Positions 16,298-23,800 of a stretch of 27,056 bases of DNA are shown piece by piece (within the stretch, counting starts at the first letter, position 1; each line of letters starts with the position of its first letter). Under the pieces are notes generated by a model, which worked only from the letters and a program-made list of their open reading frames with translations, had not been told where the DNA came from and did no database searches. The translations under genes and the position numbers were made by a program. Source of the stretch: Lachnospiraceae bacterium (GTDB lineage: Bacteria; Bacillota; Clostridia; Lachnospirales; Lachnospiraceae); NCBI GenBank assembly GCA_004557975.1, contig SFEV01000036.1:1-27056 (forward strand). The letters are read 5' to 3'.

Positions 16298-16669
16298 CTA
16301 TTTCAATGTAACCTTTGCGCCTTCTGCTTCGAGCTTTGTCTTCATCTCTTCTGCTTCTGCCTTGGATGCGCCTTCTTTGATTACCTTCGGAGCGCCGTCT
16401 ACTACTTCCTTAGCTTCCTTCAGGCCAAGTCCTGTAGCTTCACGAACAACCTTGATAACCTTAACCTTGTTCGGGCCAACTTCTGTCAGCTCTACGTCGA
16501 ACTCTGTCTTCTCTTCTTTCTCTTCTGCCGGGCCAGCTGCTGCTACTACTACGCCTGCTGCTGCAGATACACCAAATTCTTCTTCACATGCTTTTACGAG
16601 CTCGTTCAGCTCAAGTACAGTTAACTCTTTAATAGCTTCGATAAATTCAGCTGTTGTAAGCTTTGCCAT
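16298..16669 (-). CDS. rplL: Ribosomal protein L7/L12
   Basis: L7/L12 forms the multi-copy ribosomal stalk that recruits translation GTPases. Starting at 16669 gives 123 residues, the normal length, beginning MAKLTTAEFIEAIKEL. AGGAGG lies 8 nt upstream, which excludes a longer form from 16702. The N-terminal dimerisation helices (about 1-35), Ala/Gly-rich hinge (about 36-50) and C-terminal domain with the KVIKVVREATGLGLKEAKEVVD surface are all visible. It is 61 nt after rplJ and shares its L10-regulated transcript. Confidence 0.98.
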   Translation of the reverse strand: MAKLTTAEFIEAIKELTVLELNELVKACEEEFGVSAAAGVVVAAAGPAEEKEEKTEFDVELTEVGPNKVKVIKVVREATGLGLKEAKEVVDGAPKVIKEGASKAEAEEMKTKLEAEGAKVTLK

Positions 16670-16730
16670 TTCATTTTCCTCCTGATTATAAATTGTTTTC
16701 AAATACTGTTTGTTCTAAATAACCTGTCTC

Positions 16731-17219
16731 CTACTCAGCCTTTGCTTCTGCGATCTGATTAATAACACGAGCAAAGTTGGCAACCGGAGACTGCATGCTT
16801 CCAAAGAGTCTTCCGAGAAGAACTTCTCTGGACGGAATGCTTGACAGAGCAGATACAGAATTCTCGTCGTAGTAGTTGCCTTCCACAACGCCAGCCAGCA
16901 TCTTTACTGTCGGAGCCTTCTTGTTGTACTTAGCAAGGATTCTTGCCGGAGCAGTTGCGTCATCTTTAGCGATTGCTACTGCATTCGGACCTTCCAGATG
17001 CTTTGTGAGCGGCTCAAACTCTGTTCCCTGGAATGCGAAATTCATCATCGTATTCTTGTATACTTTGTAGATGATACCTGCTTCTCTCATCTCTTTACGA
17101 AGCTCTGTATCTGCCTCTACCGTAATACCTGAATAGTGAATCAGAATAACGGACTGAGCATCTTTGATATTCTCAGCGATCTCAGCTACGACAGGTTTCT
17201 TCAGTTCGATTTTTGCCAT
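16731..17219 (-). CDS. rplJ: Ribosomal protein L10
   Basis: L10 anchors the L7/L12 dimers to 23S rRNA at the base of the stalk. The 162-residue product has the expected N-terminal RNA-binding domain (KNTMMNFAFQGTEFEPL, about residues 56-72) and the C-terminal helix that binds L12 dimers (SREVLLGRLFGSMQSPVANFARVINQIAEAK). The ATG follows AGGAGGTG. In Gram-positive bacteria the L10-L12 complex represses its own synthesis through the leader that precedes this gene, and that leader is present here. Confidence 0.97.
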   Translation of the reverse strand: MAKIELKKPVVAEIAENIKDAQSVILIHYSGITVEADTELRKEMREAGIIYKVYKNTMMNFAFQGTEFEPLTKHLEGPNAVAIAKDDATAPARILAKYNKKAPTVKMLAGVVEGNYYDENSVSALSSIPSREVLLGRLFGSMQSPVANFARVINQIAEAKAE

Positions 17220-17278
17220 GATTGGTGCACCTCCTTATAGATTTGAGTGTACCGCCGGATAAATCAGGAATATAAAAA

Positions 17279-17299
17279 GCCCCCTGTCAGACAGAGGGC
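17279..17299 (-). terminator. Attenuator hairpin of the L10 leader
   Basis: On the minus strand GCCCTCTGT, a 3-nt loop and ACAGGGGGC form a 9-bp stem followed by TTTTTATATT, a good intrinsic terminator inside the 5' leader of rplJ. It should stop transcription when L10(L12) is in excess. Confidence 0.8.
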
Positions 17300-17390
17300 A
17301 TCAAAATTCTTCCTTAGAATCCATACTCCTCGGCAGGCGTTTTCAACTTATGCCTTGCGGCACCTGCTGTCTTCGGCAGTCATCTTGCAT
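17300..17390 (-). ncRNA. Ribosomal protein L10 leader
   Basis: The minus-strand leader carries the signature segments of the known L10 leader family: GATGACTGCCGAAGACAGCAG, GGTGCCGCAAGGC and CCTGCCGAGGAGTATGGA in that order, ending in the attenuator hairpin. The TGCCGAAGACAGCA segment mimics the L10 site of 23S rRNA. Control by attenuation is known for this family and inferred here. Confidence 0.88.
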
Positions 17391-17419
17391 AGAATAGCAC
17401 ATGTTGTTCCATGTGTCAA
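17391..17419 (-). promoter_or_regulatory. rplJL promoter (extended -10)
   Basis: On the minus strand TTGACA (17414-17419) is 17 nt from TATTCT (17391-17396), with TGC immediately before the -10. The start site falls at the beginning of the L10 leader, so rplJL is a unit separate from rplKA. Confidence 0.8.
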
Positions 17420-17448
17420 CATTTTTATTTACAATATTACTCAAAAAT

Positions 17449-17471
17449 CCCCGAAGCGCGTACCTTCGGGG
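17449..17471 (-). terminator. Terminator after rplA
   Basis: CCCCGAAG and CTTCGGGG form a perfect 8-bp stem with a 7-nt loop, followed on the minus strand by ATTTTTGAG. It ends the rpmG-secE-nusG-rplKA transcript 18 nt after the rplA stop. Confidence 0.88.
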
Positions 17472-17488
17472 ATTTGAGTCTGCAATGA

Positions 17489-18181
17489 TTAAGCAAGCTT
17501 TACCGGATTCAGTTTGATTCCCGGTCCCATTGTCGGAGCGATTGTTACGCTTCTGAGGAACTGGCCCTTTACTGCTGCCGGTCTTGCCTTGTTGATTGCT
17601 TCAATAAGCGTCTGGAAGTTGTCCGTTAACTGCTCCTCTGTGAAAGAAGCTTTACCAATTGGCACGTGAATGATATTTGTCTTGTCCAATCTGTATTCAA
17701 TCTTACCAGCTTTGATGTCCTTAACAGCCTTTGTTACATCCATGGTAACTGTTCCGGCTTTCGGGTTCGGCATAAGACCCTTCGGTCCAAGTACACGACC
17801 CAGACGTCCAACAACGCCCATCATATCCGGTGTTGCTACTACAACGTCAAAATCAAGCCATCCTTCGTTCTGGATCTTCGGAATCAGCTCCTCTGCTCCT
17901 ACGTACTCTGCACCTGCTGCAACAGCCTCATCAGCCTTTGCGTTCTTTGCGAATACAAGCACGCGAACCTTCTTACCTGTTCCATGCGGAAGTACTACTG
18001 CGCCACGGATCTGCTGATCTGCATGACGTCCATCACAGCCTGTTCTGATATGAACTTCGATTGTCTCATCAAATTTTGCTACTGCTGACTTCTTAGCCAG
18101 TGCGATAGCATCGTTAACATCGTAGAGAACTGTACGGTCGATTGCCTTTGCAGCCTCTGCGTATTTCTTTCCTCTTTTCAT
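17489..18181 (-). CDS. rplA: Ribosomal protein L1
   Basis: L1 forms the mobile stalk at the ribosomal E site and in many bacteria is a translational repressor of rplKA. The 230-residue product has the usual length and contains the conserved stretch GRLGRVLGPKGLMPNPKAGTV and the terminal SVTIAPTMGPGIKLN. The ATG is 9 nt after AGGAGG. A hairpin resembling the L1 target sits directly on the ribosome binding site, which suggests autoregulation. Confidence 0.97.
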   Translation of the reverse strand: MKRGKKYAEAAKAIDRTVLYDVNDAIALAKKSAVAKFDETIEVHIRTGCDGRHADQQIRGAVVLPHGTGKKVRVLVFAKNAKADEAVAAGAEYVGAEELIPKIQNEGWLDFDVVVATPDMMGVVGRLGRVLGPKGLMPNPKAGTVTMDVTKAVKDIKAGKIEYRLDKTNIIHVPIGKASFTEEQLTDNFQTLIEAINKARPAAVKGQFLRSVTIAPTMGPGIKLNPVKLA

Positions 18182-18197
18182 ATTAAATAACCTCCTG

Positions 18198-18225
18198 GTG
18201 GTGTTTGCGGGGATTGCCCTCCCAC
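18198..18225 (-). promoter_or_regulatory. L1-binding-like hairpin before rplA
   Basis: On the minus strand GTGG-GA-GGG, a short loop, CCC, then GCAAACA and CCAC give two short helices separated by an asymmetric internal loop with GA on the 5' side, the layout of known L1 targets in rRNA and mRNA. The CCAC arm touches the AGGAGG of rplA. Assignment rests on motif resemblance only. Confidence 0.6.
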
Positions 18226-18255
18226 TTGTTCGTTTTGTCTACAAAAGATATCTGA

Positions 18256-18681
18256 TTATTCCTCAACGGTAATACCCATGCTGCGGGCTGTACCTGCGAT
18301 CATGCTCATAGCTGCTTCGATGCTGCCTGCGTTCAGATCCGGCATCTTTGTCTCTGCGATCTCTCTGATCTTATCCTTGGAGATTGTAGCTACCTTTGTC
18401 TTGTTCGGAACTCCTGAACCTGATTTCAGGTTGCATGCCTTCTTCAGAAGAACTGCTGCAGGCGGAGTCTTTGTGATGAAGCTGAAGCTTCTGTCTGCGT
18501 ATACAGTAATAACAACCGGGATGATCAAATCACCCTTGTCAGCCGTTCTTGCATTGAACTCTTTTGTAAACTGAACAATGTTCACACCGTGCTGTCCGAG
18601 AGCCGGTCCAACAGGCGGAGCCGGTGTTGCTTTGCCAGCAGGAATCTGTAATTTAATATAACCAGTTACTTTCTTTGCCAT
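18256..18681 (-). CDS. rplK: Ribosomal protein L11
   Basis: L11 binds 23S rRNA at the GTPase-associated centre and is needed for RelA-type stringent sensing. Starting at 18681 gives 141 residues, the standard length, with MAKKVTGYIKLQIPAGKA at the N-terminus and the PPVGPALGQHGVN loop at about residues 21-33. GGAGG lies 8 nt before this ATG, whereas a GTG three codons upstream is directly against the ribosome binding site. The C-terminal RNA-binding domain (KTPPAAVLLKKA ... AGTARSMGI) is intact. Confidence 0.97.
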   Translation of the reverse strand: MAKKVTGYIKLQIPAGKATPAPPVGPALGQHGVNIVQFTKEFNARTADKGDLIIPVVITVYADRSFSFITKTPPAAVLLKKACNLKSGSGVPNKTKVATISKDKIREIAETKMPDLNAGSIEAAMSMIAGTARSMGITVEE

Positions 18682-18697
18682 GTCAGGCACCTCCTAT

Positions 18698-18726
18698 GTG
18701 GTAATGTCGGGGGTCTTCCCTCCCAC
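18698..18726 (-). promoter_or_regulatory. L1-binding-like hairpin before rplK
   Basis: GTGG-GA-GGG (minus strand, 18726-18718), a short loop, CCC, GACATTA and CCAC (18701-18698) repeat the layout of the element before rplA. The CCAC arm ends two bases before the AGGAGG of rplK. It is the expected position of the widespread L1 leader; assignment is by motif resemblance. Confidence 0.65.
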
Positions 18727-18760
18727 GTCCCGCGGCCGATTGCCGGGGAGTTAATTTGTT

Positions 18761-19282
18761 TTAATTATCATACTTTCTGATCTCTGTGAAACTTATCTCT
18801 ACCGGTGTTTCACGACCGAACAGTTCAACGTTGATTGTAACGCTCTGCTTTGCCTGGTTCATCGACTGGATCACACCAACCGTATCCTTCCAGACACCGC
18901 CGATTACAGTTACCATGTCGCCCTCCGCGAAGTCCACGTCAATGTTGTTCGCCTGAATACCAAGGTTAAACATCTCTGTCTCCGTAAGCGGAACCGGCTT
19001 TGATCCCGGGCCAACGAATCCGGTAACACCTCTTGTATTTCTTACGACATACCAGGTATCATCGTTCATTACCATGTTGAGAAGCACATAGCCCGGAAAC
19101 ATTTTCTTCTGAACTGTCTTCTTCACACCATTTTTGACTTCCACCACATCCTGAAGCGGAACTCGAACCTCCAGAATCTGTTCTTCCAGATGGCGGTTCT
19201 CGATTGTCTTCTCGATGTTGGCCTTTACTTTATTCTCATACCCGGAATAAGTATGCACTACATACCAGCTAGCTTCTGCCAT
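18761..19282 (-). CDS. nusG: Transcription elongation/termination factor NusG
   Basis: NusG binds the RNA polymerase clamp, modulates pausing and couples transcription to the ribosome or Rho. The 173-residue product contains the NGN domain (WYVVHTYSGYENKVKANIEK at the start, KMFPGYVLLNMVMND at about 60-74, RNTRGVTGFVG at about 82-92) and a C-terminal KOW domain (FAEGDMVTVIGGVWKDTVGVI). The ATG follows AAGGTG. It is 24 nt after secE in the same operon. Confidence 0.97.
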   Translation of the reverse strand: MAEASWYVVHTYSGYENKVKANIEKTIENRHLEEQILEVRVPLQDVVEVKNGVKKTVQKKMFPGYVLLNMVMNDDTWYVVRNTRGVTGFVGPGSKPVPLTETEMFNLGIQANNIDVDFAEGDMVTVIGGVWKDTVGVIQSMNQAKQSVTINVELFGRETPVEISFTEIRKYDN

Positions 19283-19306
19283 ACAATCACCTTGCCCTCA
19301 CTTCAT

Positions 19307-19522
19307 TTAGAAACTGATGTTTACCAGAATATCGATGCCGTACTGGAAAATAAAATCCATCAGGGCAATGATCATTCCGAGTACGATAGAAACGGCAACA
19401 ACGGCACCAGTCTGCTTTACAAGCGACTTGCGATCCGGCCATATGATCTTCTTAAACTCAGCTTTCAGGCCGTCAAACCAGCTCTTTGCAGAGCTTTTTC
19501 CTGCTTTATCTGTTTTTGCCAT
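19307..19522 (-). CDS. secE: Preprotein translocase subunit SecE
   Basis: SecE is the small essential partner of SecY in the membrane translocation channel. The 71-residue form with a single membrane segment (about 38-60, TGAVVAVSIVLGMIIALMDF) is typical of Gram-positive bacteria. The conserved amphipathic stretch FDGLKAEFKKIIWPDRKSL precedes it. An AAGGAAG ribosome binding site lies upstream of the ATG. It sits between rpmG and nusG. Confidence 0.95.
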   Translation of the reverse strand: MAKTDKAGKSSAKSWFDGLKAEFKKIIWPDRKSLVKQTGAVVAVSIVLGMIIALMDFIFQYGIDILVNISF

Positions 19523-19552
19523 ACCTTCACTTCCTTTGCACGAATCTACCGA

Positions 19553-19702
19553 TTATTTCGTTTCCTTGTGTAATGTGTGTGCCTTACAGAAACGGCAGTA
19601 TTTCTTCGTTTCCATACGGTCCGGATGAGTTTTCTTATCCTTTGTCATGTTGTAATTACGCTGCTTACACTCAGTACATGCCAATGTGATTCTTACACGC
19701 AC
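19553..19702 (-). CDS. rpmG: Ribosomal protein L33 (zinc-binding form)
   Basis: This 49-residue gene is translated from GTG at 19702, 6 nt after GAGGTG. The product begins MRVRITLACTECKQRNY and contains two Cys-x2-Cys pairs (C9/C12 and C36/C39), which marks it as the zinc-containing C+ form of L33. A zinc-free paralogue under zinc-starvation control is often found elsewhere in Firmicute genomes but none is visible here. It is the promoter-proximal gene of rpmG-secE-nusG-rplK-rplA, the usual Firmicute order. Its small size and GTG start make it easy to miss. Confidence 0.95.
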   Translation of the reverse strand: MRVRITLACTECKQRNYNMTKDKKTHPDRMETKKYCRFCKAHTLHKETK

Positions 19703-19803
19703 AACTTCCACCTCGCTCTCTGTTTTAAGTTTGCGTCAGCAGCATGCGCTGCTGTTTTCTGTTTATAGGCACAAAAAAAAAGCCTGCTTCCATACGCCCG
19801 TAT

Positions 19804-19833
19804 AGTGTAACACGGGTGTATCTGTAAAGTCAA
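19804..19833 (-). promoter_or_regulatory. Promoter of the rpmG-secE-nusG-rplKA operon, inside a dyad
   Basis: On the minus strand TTGACT (19828-19833) is 18 nt from TACACT (19804-19809), with TGT before the -10. The -10 hexamer occupies exactly the 6-bp centre of a 10-bp inverted repeat, ACGCCCGTAT (19794-19803) and ACACGGGTGT (19810-19819), matching at 8 of 10 positions. A second perfect 7-bp dyad, CTGAGAT/ATCTCAG (19841-19857), lies just upstream of the -35. The leader also holds a CAGCAGC/GCTGCTG hairpin and a run of nine T. Confidence 0.75.
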
Positions 19834-19860
19834 GCTTTTTCTGAGATACAATCTCAGCAA

Positions 19861-20343
19861 TCACAGATAGAAAAGAGAATATTCCGGCGGCGCATCTCTG
19901 TGTACATCCATAACCACATAGCTCGGACGCCGTCCCTCCTGCCTCGGGAAGGAAAGGCTGCCCGGATTGAGCACAGTCAGCTCAGGATCACTTCTGTCAA
20001 TAAACGGCCTGTGGGTATGTCCGAACATCACCACATTGCAGCCATTTGTTCTGGCCTCCTCCACCAGATCCCGTGTGCCGACGGAAACGTAATAGTAATG
20101 GCCATGGGTCATCAGAATTCTGCAGTTCCCAAGCTCCACGATTTTTGTTCTGGGAAGATTTGTGAAAAAATCACAGTTCCCCGCCACCATATATACCGGA
20201 CAGTCCACCAGGCTCCTGATATACTCTTCTCCGCTCTCAGAATCTCCCAGATGAATCATGTAGTCCGGCGTGCCATACTGGCGCAGCACTCTGACCAGAT
20301 TTTCCTCATGCCCGTGTGTGTCACTCACAACAAGAATCCTCAT
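19861..20343 (-). CDS. YfcE/MJ0936-type metallophosphoesterase
   Basis: The 160-residue protein has the full set of calcineurin-like metal ligands in the order of the YfcE family: SDTHGH near the start, LGDSE, GNCD, MTHGHYYYVS and GHTH, ending with LNPGSLSFPR. Characterised relatives are manganese-dependent phosphodiesterases tested on artificial substrates; the natural substrate is unknown. It begins 10 nt after rdgB and is surely co-transcribed, which hints at nucleotide clean-up but does not prove it. A second, different member of the family lies at 23797-24366. No strong terminator follows; a 7-bp dyad without a T-run is the nearest candidate. Confidence 0.9.
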   Translation of the reverse strand: MRILVVSDTHGHEENLVRVLRQYGTPDYMIHLGDSESGEEYIRSLVDCPVYMVAGNCDFFTNLPRTKIVELGNCRILMTHGHYYYVSVGTRDLVEEARTNGCNVVMFGHTHRPFIDRSDPELTVLNPGSLSFPRQEGRRPSYVVMDVHRDAPPEYSLFYL

Positions 20344-20353
20344 ATCCGTTCCC

Positions 20354-20956
20354 TCAGCCCTTCTCCAGAATTTCCTTCAGTCTGTCTTTGATTCCGCGAA
20401 GCGCTTTGCCCCTGTGGCTCAGCTCATTCTTCTGTTCCGGCGAAATCTCCGCCGAGGTGCATCCGTATTCCGGAAGATAAAAAATCGGATCATAGCCGAA
20501 CCCGTTCTCTCCCTTTATCTCATATCCGATGCGCCCCTCCATGGCTCCATAGCTGGTCAGCGTGCGCCCGTCAGGAAACGCACAGGCAATCACGCACACG
20601 AAGCGCGCTGTACGCTGTTCATCCGGCACACCATCCAGCTTTTCGATCAGCGCAGCATTTTTGATATCATAGGACGTATCTTCCCCCATGAACCGCGCGG
20701 AATAGATCCCCGGAGCCCCATCCAGAAAGTCGATCTCCAGGCCCGAGTCATCCGCAAGCACAATCTCTCCGCACTGCTTCATGACAGCCACAGCCTTGAT
20801 CAGCGCATTCTCCTCAAAACTTTTTCCGTTCTCCTCGACCTCCGCTGAAATTCCGGCCTCCTTCATGGAAACCACCGGAATACCCAGGTCGGCAAGAATC
20901 ATGCGGATTTCCCGCATCTTTCCCTCATTTCCAGTTGCAAAAATAATTCTCTCCAC
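20354..20956 (-). CDS. rdgB: Non-canonical purine NTP pyrophosphatase (RdgB/HAM1)
   Basis: The enzyme hydrolyses dITP, XTP and ITP to monophosphates and keeps deaminated purines out of DNA and RNA. The 200-residue product shows FATGNEGKMREI at the start, the catalytic LADDSGLEIDFLDGAPGIYSAR segment at about residues 64-85, GFGYDPIF and ELSHRGKAL near the end, all family hallmarks. The start is GTG at 20956, 6 nt after AAGGAG. A longer form from a GTG at 21031 would add 25 residues with no family match and no ribosome binding site. It is the first gene of a two-gene operon with a phosphoesterase. Confidence 0.95.
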   Translation of the reverse strand: MERIIFATGNEGKMREIRMILADLGIPVVSMKEAGISAEVEENGKSFEENALIKAVAVMKQCGEIVLADDSGLEIDFLDGAPGIYSARFMGEDTSYDIKNAALIEKLDGVPDEQRTARFVCVIACAFPDGRTLTSYGAMEGRIGYEIKGENGFGYDPIFYLPEYGCTSAEISPEQKNELSHRGKALRGIKDRLKEILEKG

Positions 20957-21062
20957 AGTGTTCTCCTTTTCGCAGACTGTACGGCAGACTCCCGGATGGC
21001 GGGAGATCACATGCCCGCTCCCCGCAAACACAGGATGCCCTGCAGCTGCTTTTAACCTAGAA

Positions 21063-21092
21063 AGTATAACACAAACAGTATTTCCCTGTAAA
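21063..21092 (-). promoter_or_regulatory. rdgB operon promoter (extended -10)
   Basis: On the minus strand TTTACA (21087-21092) is 18 nt from TATACT (21063-21068), with TGT just before the -10 box. The leader to rdgB is about 100 nt. Confidence 0.7.
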
Positions 21093-21167
21093 TCACCTGA
21101 TTTCTACAAAAAATCGTTGTTTTACATCGGACTTCTTTGTATAATTTTGAGACTTTCACATCTCTGT

Positions 21168-22640
21168 TTATAAATTATCATCGCAAAGCTTCGTGTAGGC
21201 TTTCAGACAGACGTTGGTGCCAAAGCGTTCTTCCGTATTCTCCCAGTAATTTCCGTACTGGCTCAGATACCCCTCTTTCCCTTCCGTTGTAACATTCATG
21301 GTATATTCATCCGCCCGATATTCCACCGCCACCGGATTTTCATCTGCGGAAGATGTAATTTTTACCACAACGGCGAACTGTTCTTCATGATTCAGGCTCA
21401 CCGGTTTCCTAAGATCAACTGTATAGTACCCGATGTGCTCCATACTGCCGCTCTGCAGAAACTGCCGGTCCGCAAAGGACTCCACGCCGCTGAAATCACG
21501 CACCACATACAGTTCATAGGATGTATCACGGGCAGTCGCATAAAATCCGAAAGCGGACAGCCTCTCACTCTCCTGTGCCGTATAGACATTGGCAAACCAG
21601 CAGGTCCCGTTATCATAGCCCTGTTTCCCCTGCCATCCGCACTCGTCTGTCTGATAAATCCGGTCATAATTATCCGCAGATTCAATTCTGCTGTAGACAA
21701 TTCCCATCTGTCCTATATTGGCATCGGCGTAAGAGACATAAAAAATCCCGTCCGTGCCGAATTCACCGCCCCAGGTATTCTGACAAATCCACGTCCCGTC
21801 CACAGGCGGTGTCTGCCGGAAATAAAACCTGGAAAATGAATCATCCCAGCCGAGAATCAGCACATCATGATTCGGAACTGCAGGCAGAGGATCATAATAT
21901 GCCGTTTTCTCTTTATTATAATAACTGCTGTCCGCAGCCGTCGTTTCCCGGTTCATATACAGTGAAGTCTGCACAGCACCGCAGGCGTATACGGCGCTTT
22001 TGATTTCTTCTGCAGACGCATCGTCAAGCACCTGGATTTCCTGTACATGGACAGATGGCTGCAGCCCATCCGGCGAATATTCATCCCCGTACGGATCCTC
22101 TTCCTCTGTCACCGGTCCCTGCCAGCCGCTCAGATACGCCATCGTCATCAGATAATCCCCGCCATCCTCAACATCCACCGTAAATGCATTATTCCGTGTC
22201 AGATGGTCAGCAGAAAACACCATATGTTCCTGCGGAAGCAGAGCTGCCTCCATTGCGGAGGTTGCCGTAAGCGCCCAGCAGGTACCGTACTTTCCCTGGC
22301 TTTTCACGACAGGCTTCTTCCCATAATCCCCGGCATACCAGCGCTGCGGGAGCAGAGACAGCGTCTGCGTCAGAACCGGAGGCTTCCCTCCGCCTTCCTT
22401 TTCCGGTTCCGGAAACGGCACAGCAAGAATCAGCTGTCCGGCTTCGCCTCCACTGCCTGTCTCTGAAACACACAAATCATGTTCTGTCTCAGACACATTC
22501 ACATCAGCTGACACGTCCCTCTCATTTTCCACTTCTGTCTGAACCTGACCCGGCTGAATCCTTTCCGTGCCTGCAGCACAGACCGTCAGCGCCACAGCAG
22601 CTCCTGCAGCTGCCAGCGCTCCCATATATTCCTTTTTCAA
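21168..22640 (-). CDS. Exported papain-like (C1 family) cysteine protease with lectin-like domain
   Basis: The 490-residue protein has an N-terminal signal sequence (MKKEY, hydrophobic to about 22; LTVC resembles but does not fit a lipobox). An acidic, Ser/Gly-rich linker (to about 90) leads to a papain-type peptidase. Q115 lies in the oxyanion position, C121 is the nucleophile in KYGTCWALTATSAMEA, H258 is in NHDVLILGW and N288 in CQNTWGG, so the catalytic set is complete. Residues about 330-485 resemble the beta-sandwich lectin-like domain found with clostridial C1 proteases. A role in degrading host or dietary protein outside the cell is likely but inferred. Its start overlaps the stop of the rRNA methyltransferase gene by 4 nt. 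Confidence 0.9.
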   Translation of the reverse strand: MKKEYMGALAAAGAAVALTVCAAGTERIQPGQVQTEVENERDVSADVNVSETEHDLCVSETGSGGEAGQLILAVPFPEPEKEGGGKPPVLTQTLSLLPQRWYAGDYGKKPVVKSQGKYGTCWALTATSAMEAALLPQEHMVFSADHLTRNNAFTVDVEDGGDYLMTMAYLSGWQGPVTEEEDPYGDEYSPDGLQPSVHVQEIQVLDDASAEEIKSAVYACGAVQTSLYMNRETTAADSSYYNKEKTAYYDPLPAVPNHDVLILGWDDSFSRFYFRQTPPVDGTWICQNTWGGEFGTDGIFYVSYADANIGQMGIVYSRIESADNYDRIYQTDECGWQGKQGYDNGTCWFANVYTAQESERLSAFGFYATARDTSYELYVVRDFSGVESFADRQFLQSGSMEHIGYYTVDLRKPVSLNHEEQFAVVVKITSSADENPVAVEYRADEYTMNVTTEGKEGYLSQYGNYWENTEERFGTNVCLKAYTKLCDDNL

Positions 22641-23800
22641 TTCATATCCCCGCTTTTCTTCTTCGGCGGGCGCGGCCCGATAAACTGATAATAGTACGTT
22701 TTAATCATACCGTTATAAATTTTCCGGTTCTTATCCGCCTTTTTGCCGATATATTTTTCAGCCTGCTCATAAGAGGTAATCACATACTCAGACCAGGAAT
22801 CCAGTCGCCCGAAGGCCTGTCCGATCTCCCGATACAGAGCCGGGAGATTCTCTCTGTCCTCAATGCGCTCTCCGTACGGAGGGTTCGTAATGACAAATCC
22901 ATACTTTTTCGGATGACTCAGTTCCGACACCGGCCGCTTCTGGAAATGGATCAGATGGTCCACACCTGCCAGCCGCGCATTCTCCCGCGCTGCCTTAATC
23001 ACTTCACCGTCAATGTCATAGCCCTGAATATCTGTCTCTACCGTAGTGTCCACGAGATCCCGTGCCTCCGTAACAGCATCATACCACATTCTGCGCTTCA
23101 CCAGATTGTCCCATGATTCCGCCAGAAAGCTGCGATTCATACCGGGCGCAATACCCGCCGCCATCATTGCAGCCTCAATGGGGAATGTTCCGCTGCCGCA
23201 GAACGGGTCAACGAGAATCCGGTCCGCTTTCCACGGAGTCAGCATAATGAGTGCCGATGCAAGCGTCTCCGAAATCGGCGCTTTCGCCGTCAGCCTCCGG
23301 TAGCCGCGCTTGTGGAGCGATTCACCGGTCGTATCCAGCCCGATCACCGCCTCGTCTTTCATCAGAAAAATCCTGATCGGGTACTGTGCGCCATCTTCCT
23401 GGAACCAGCTTATCCCGTATACGCCCTTCAGCCTCTCCACAATGGCTTTTTTCACAATAGACTGAATATCAGAGGGGCTGAACAGTTTGCTTTTTACAGA
23501 AGTAGCCTTCGTTACCCAGAATTTACCATTGACCGGAAGATACTGTTCCCATGGAAGCTCCTTCACCCGGTCAAACAGTTCCTCGAAGGTCTCCGCATGA
23601 ATACTGCCCACCTTCAGCAGAATCCGTTCTGCCGAACGCAGAAACACATTAGCAAGTGCAATTGCCTCCGCATCCCCCTGGAACGTTACACGTCCATCCT
23701 CCACGCTGCTGATCTCATAGCCCAGATCAAGTATTTCTCTTTTCAGCACCGCCTCCAGGCCGAAATGGCACGGCGCAATCAGTTCCATCATATTTTTCAT
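22637..23800 (-). CDS. THUMP-domain 23S rRNA (guanine-N2) methyltransferase, RlmL/YpsC type
   Basis: The 387-residue enzyme has an N-terminal ferredoxin-like/THUMP region (about 5-160) and a Rossmann methyltransferase domain with the SAM motif DPFCGSGTFPIEAA at 198-211 and the catalytic NPPYGER at 306-312. This matches the RlmL N-terminal half/YpsC family, which makes m2G in the 23S rRNA peptidyl-transferase region. The RlmK half found in E. coli is absent, as is normal in Firmicutes. The ATG overlaps the upstream phosphoesterase stop (ATGA), and its own stop overlaps the protease start, so translation of the three genes is coupled. Confidence 0.92.
   Translation of the reverse strand: MKNMMELIAPCHFGLEAVLKREILDLGYEISSVEDGRVTFQGDAEAIALANVFLRSAERILLKVGSIHAETFEELFDRVKELPWEQYLPVNGKFWVTKATSVKSKLFSPSDIQSIVKKAIVERLKGVYGISWFQEDGAQYPIRIFLMKDEAVIGLDTTGESLHKRGYRRLTAKAPISETLASALIMLTPWKADRILVDPFCGSGTFPIEAAMMAAGIAPGMNRSFLAESWDNLVKRRMWYDAVTEARDLVDTTVETDIQGYDIDGEVIKAARENARLAGVDHLIHFQKRPVSELSHPKKYGFVITNPPYGERIEDRENLPALYREIGQAFGRLDSWSEYVITSYEQAEKYIGKKADKNRKIYNGMIKTYYYQFIGPRPPKKKSGDMN

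Noticed and set aside
19769..19785. T9 tract in the rpmG leader as an attenuator
   Set aside because: A run of nine T follows GCAGGC on the minus strand, but no stable hairpin ends at it, so it does not form a standard terminator.
22560..22640. Lipoprotein signal on the papain-like protease
   Set aside because: LTVC has valine before the cysteine, which does not fit the usual lipobox. An ordinary signal peptide is more likely.
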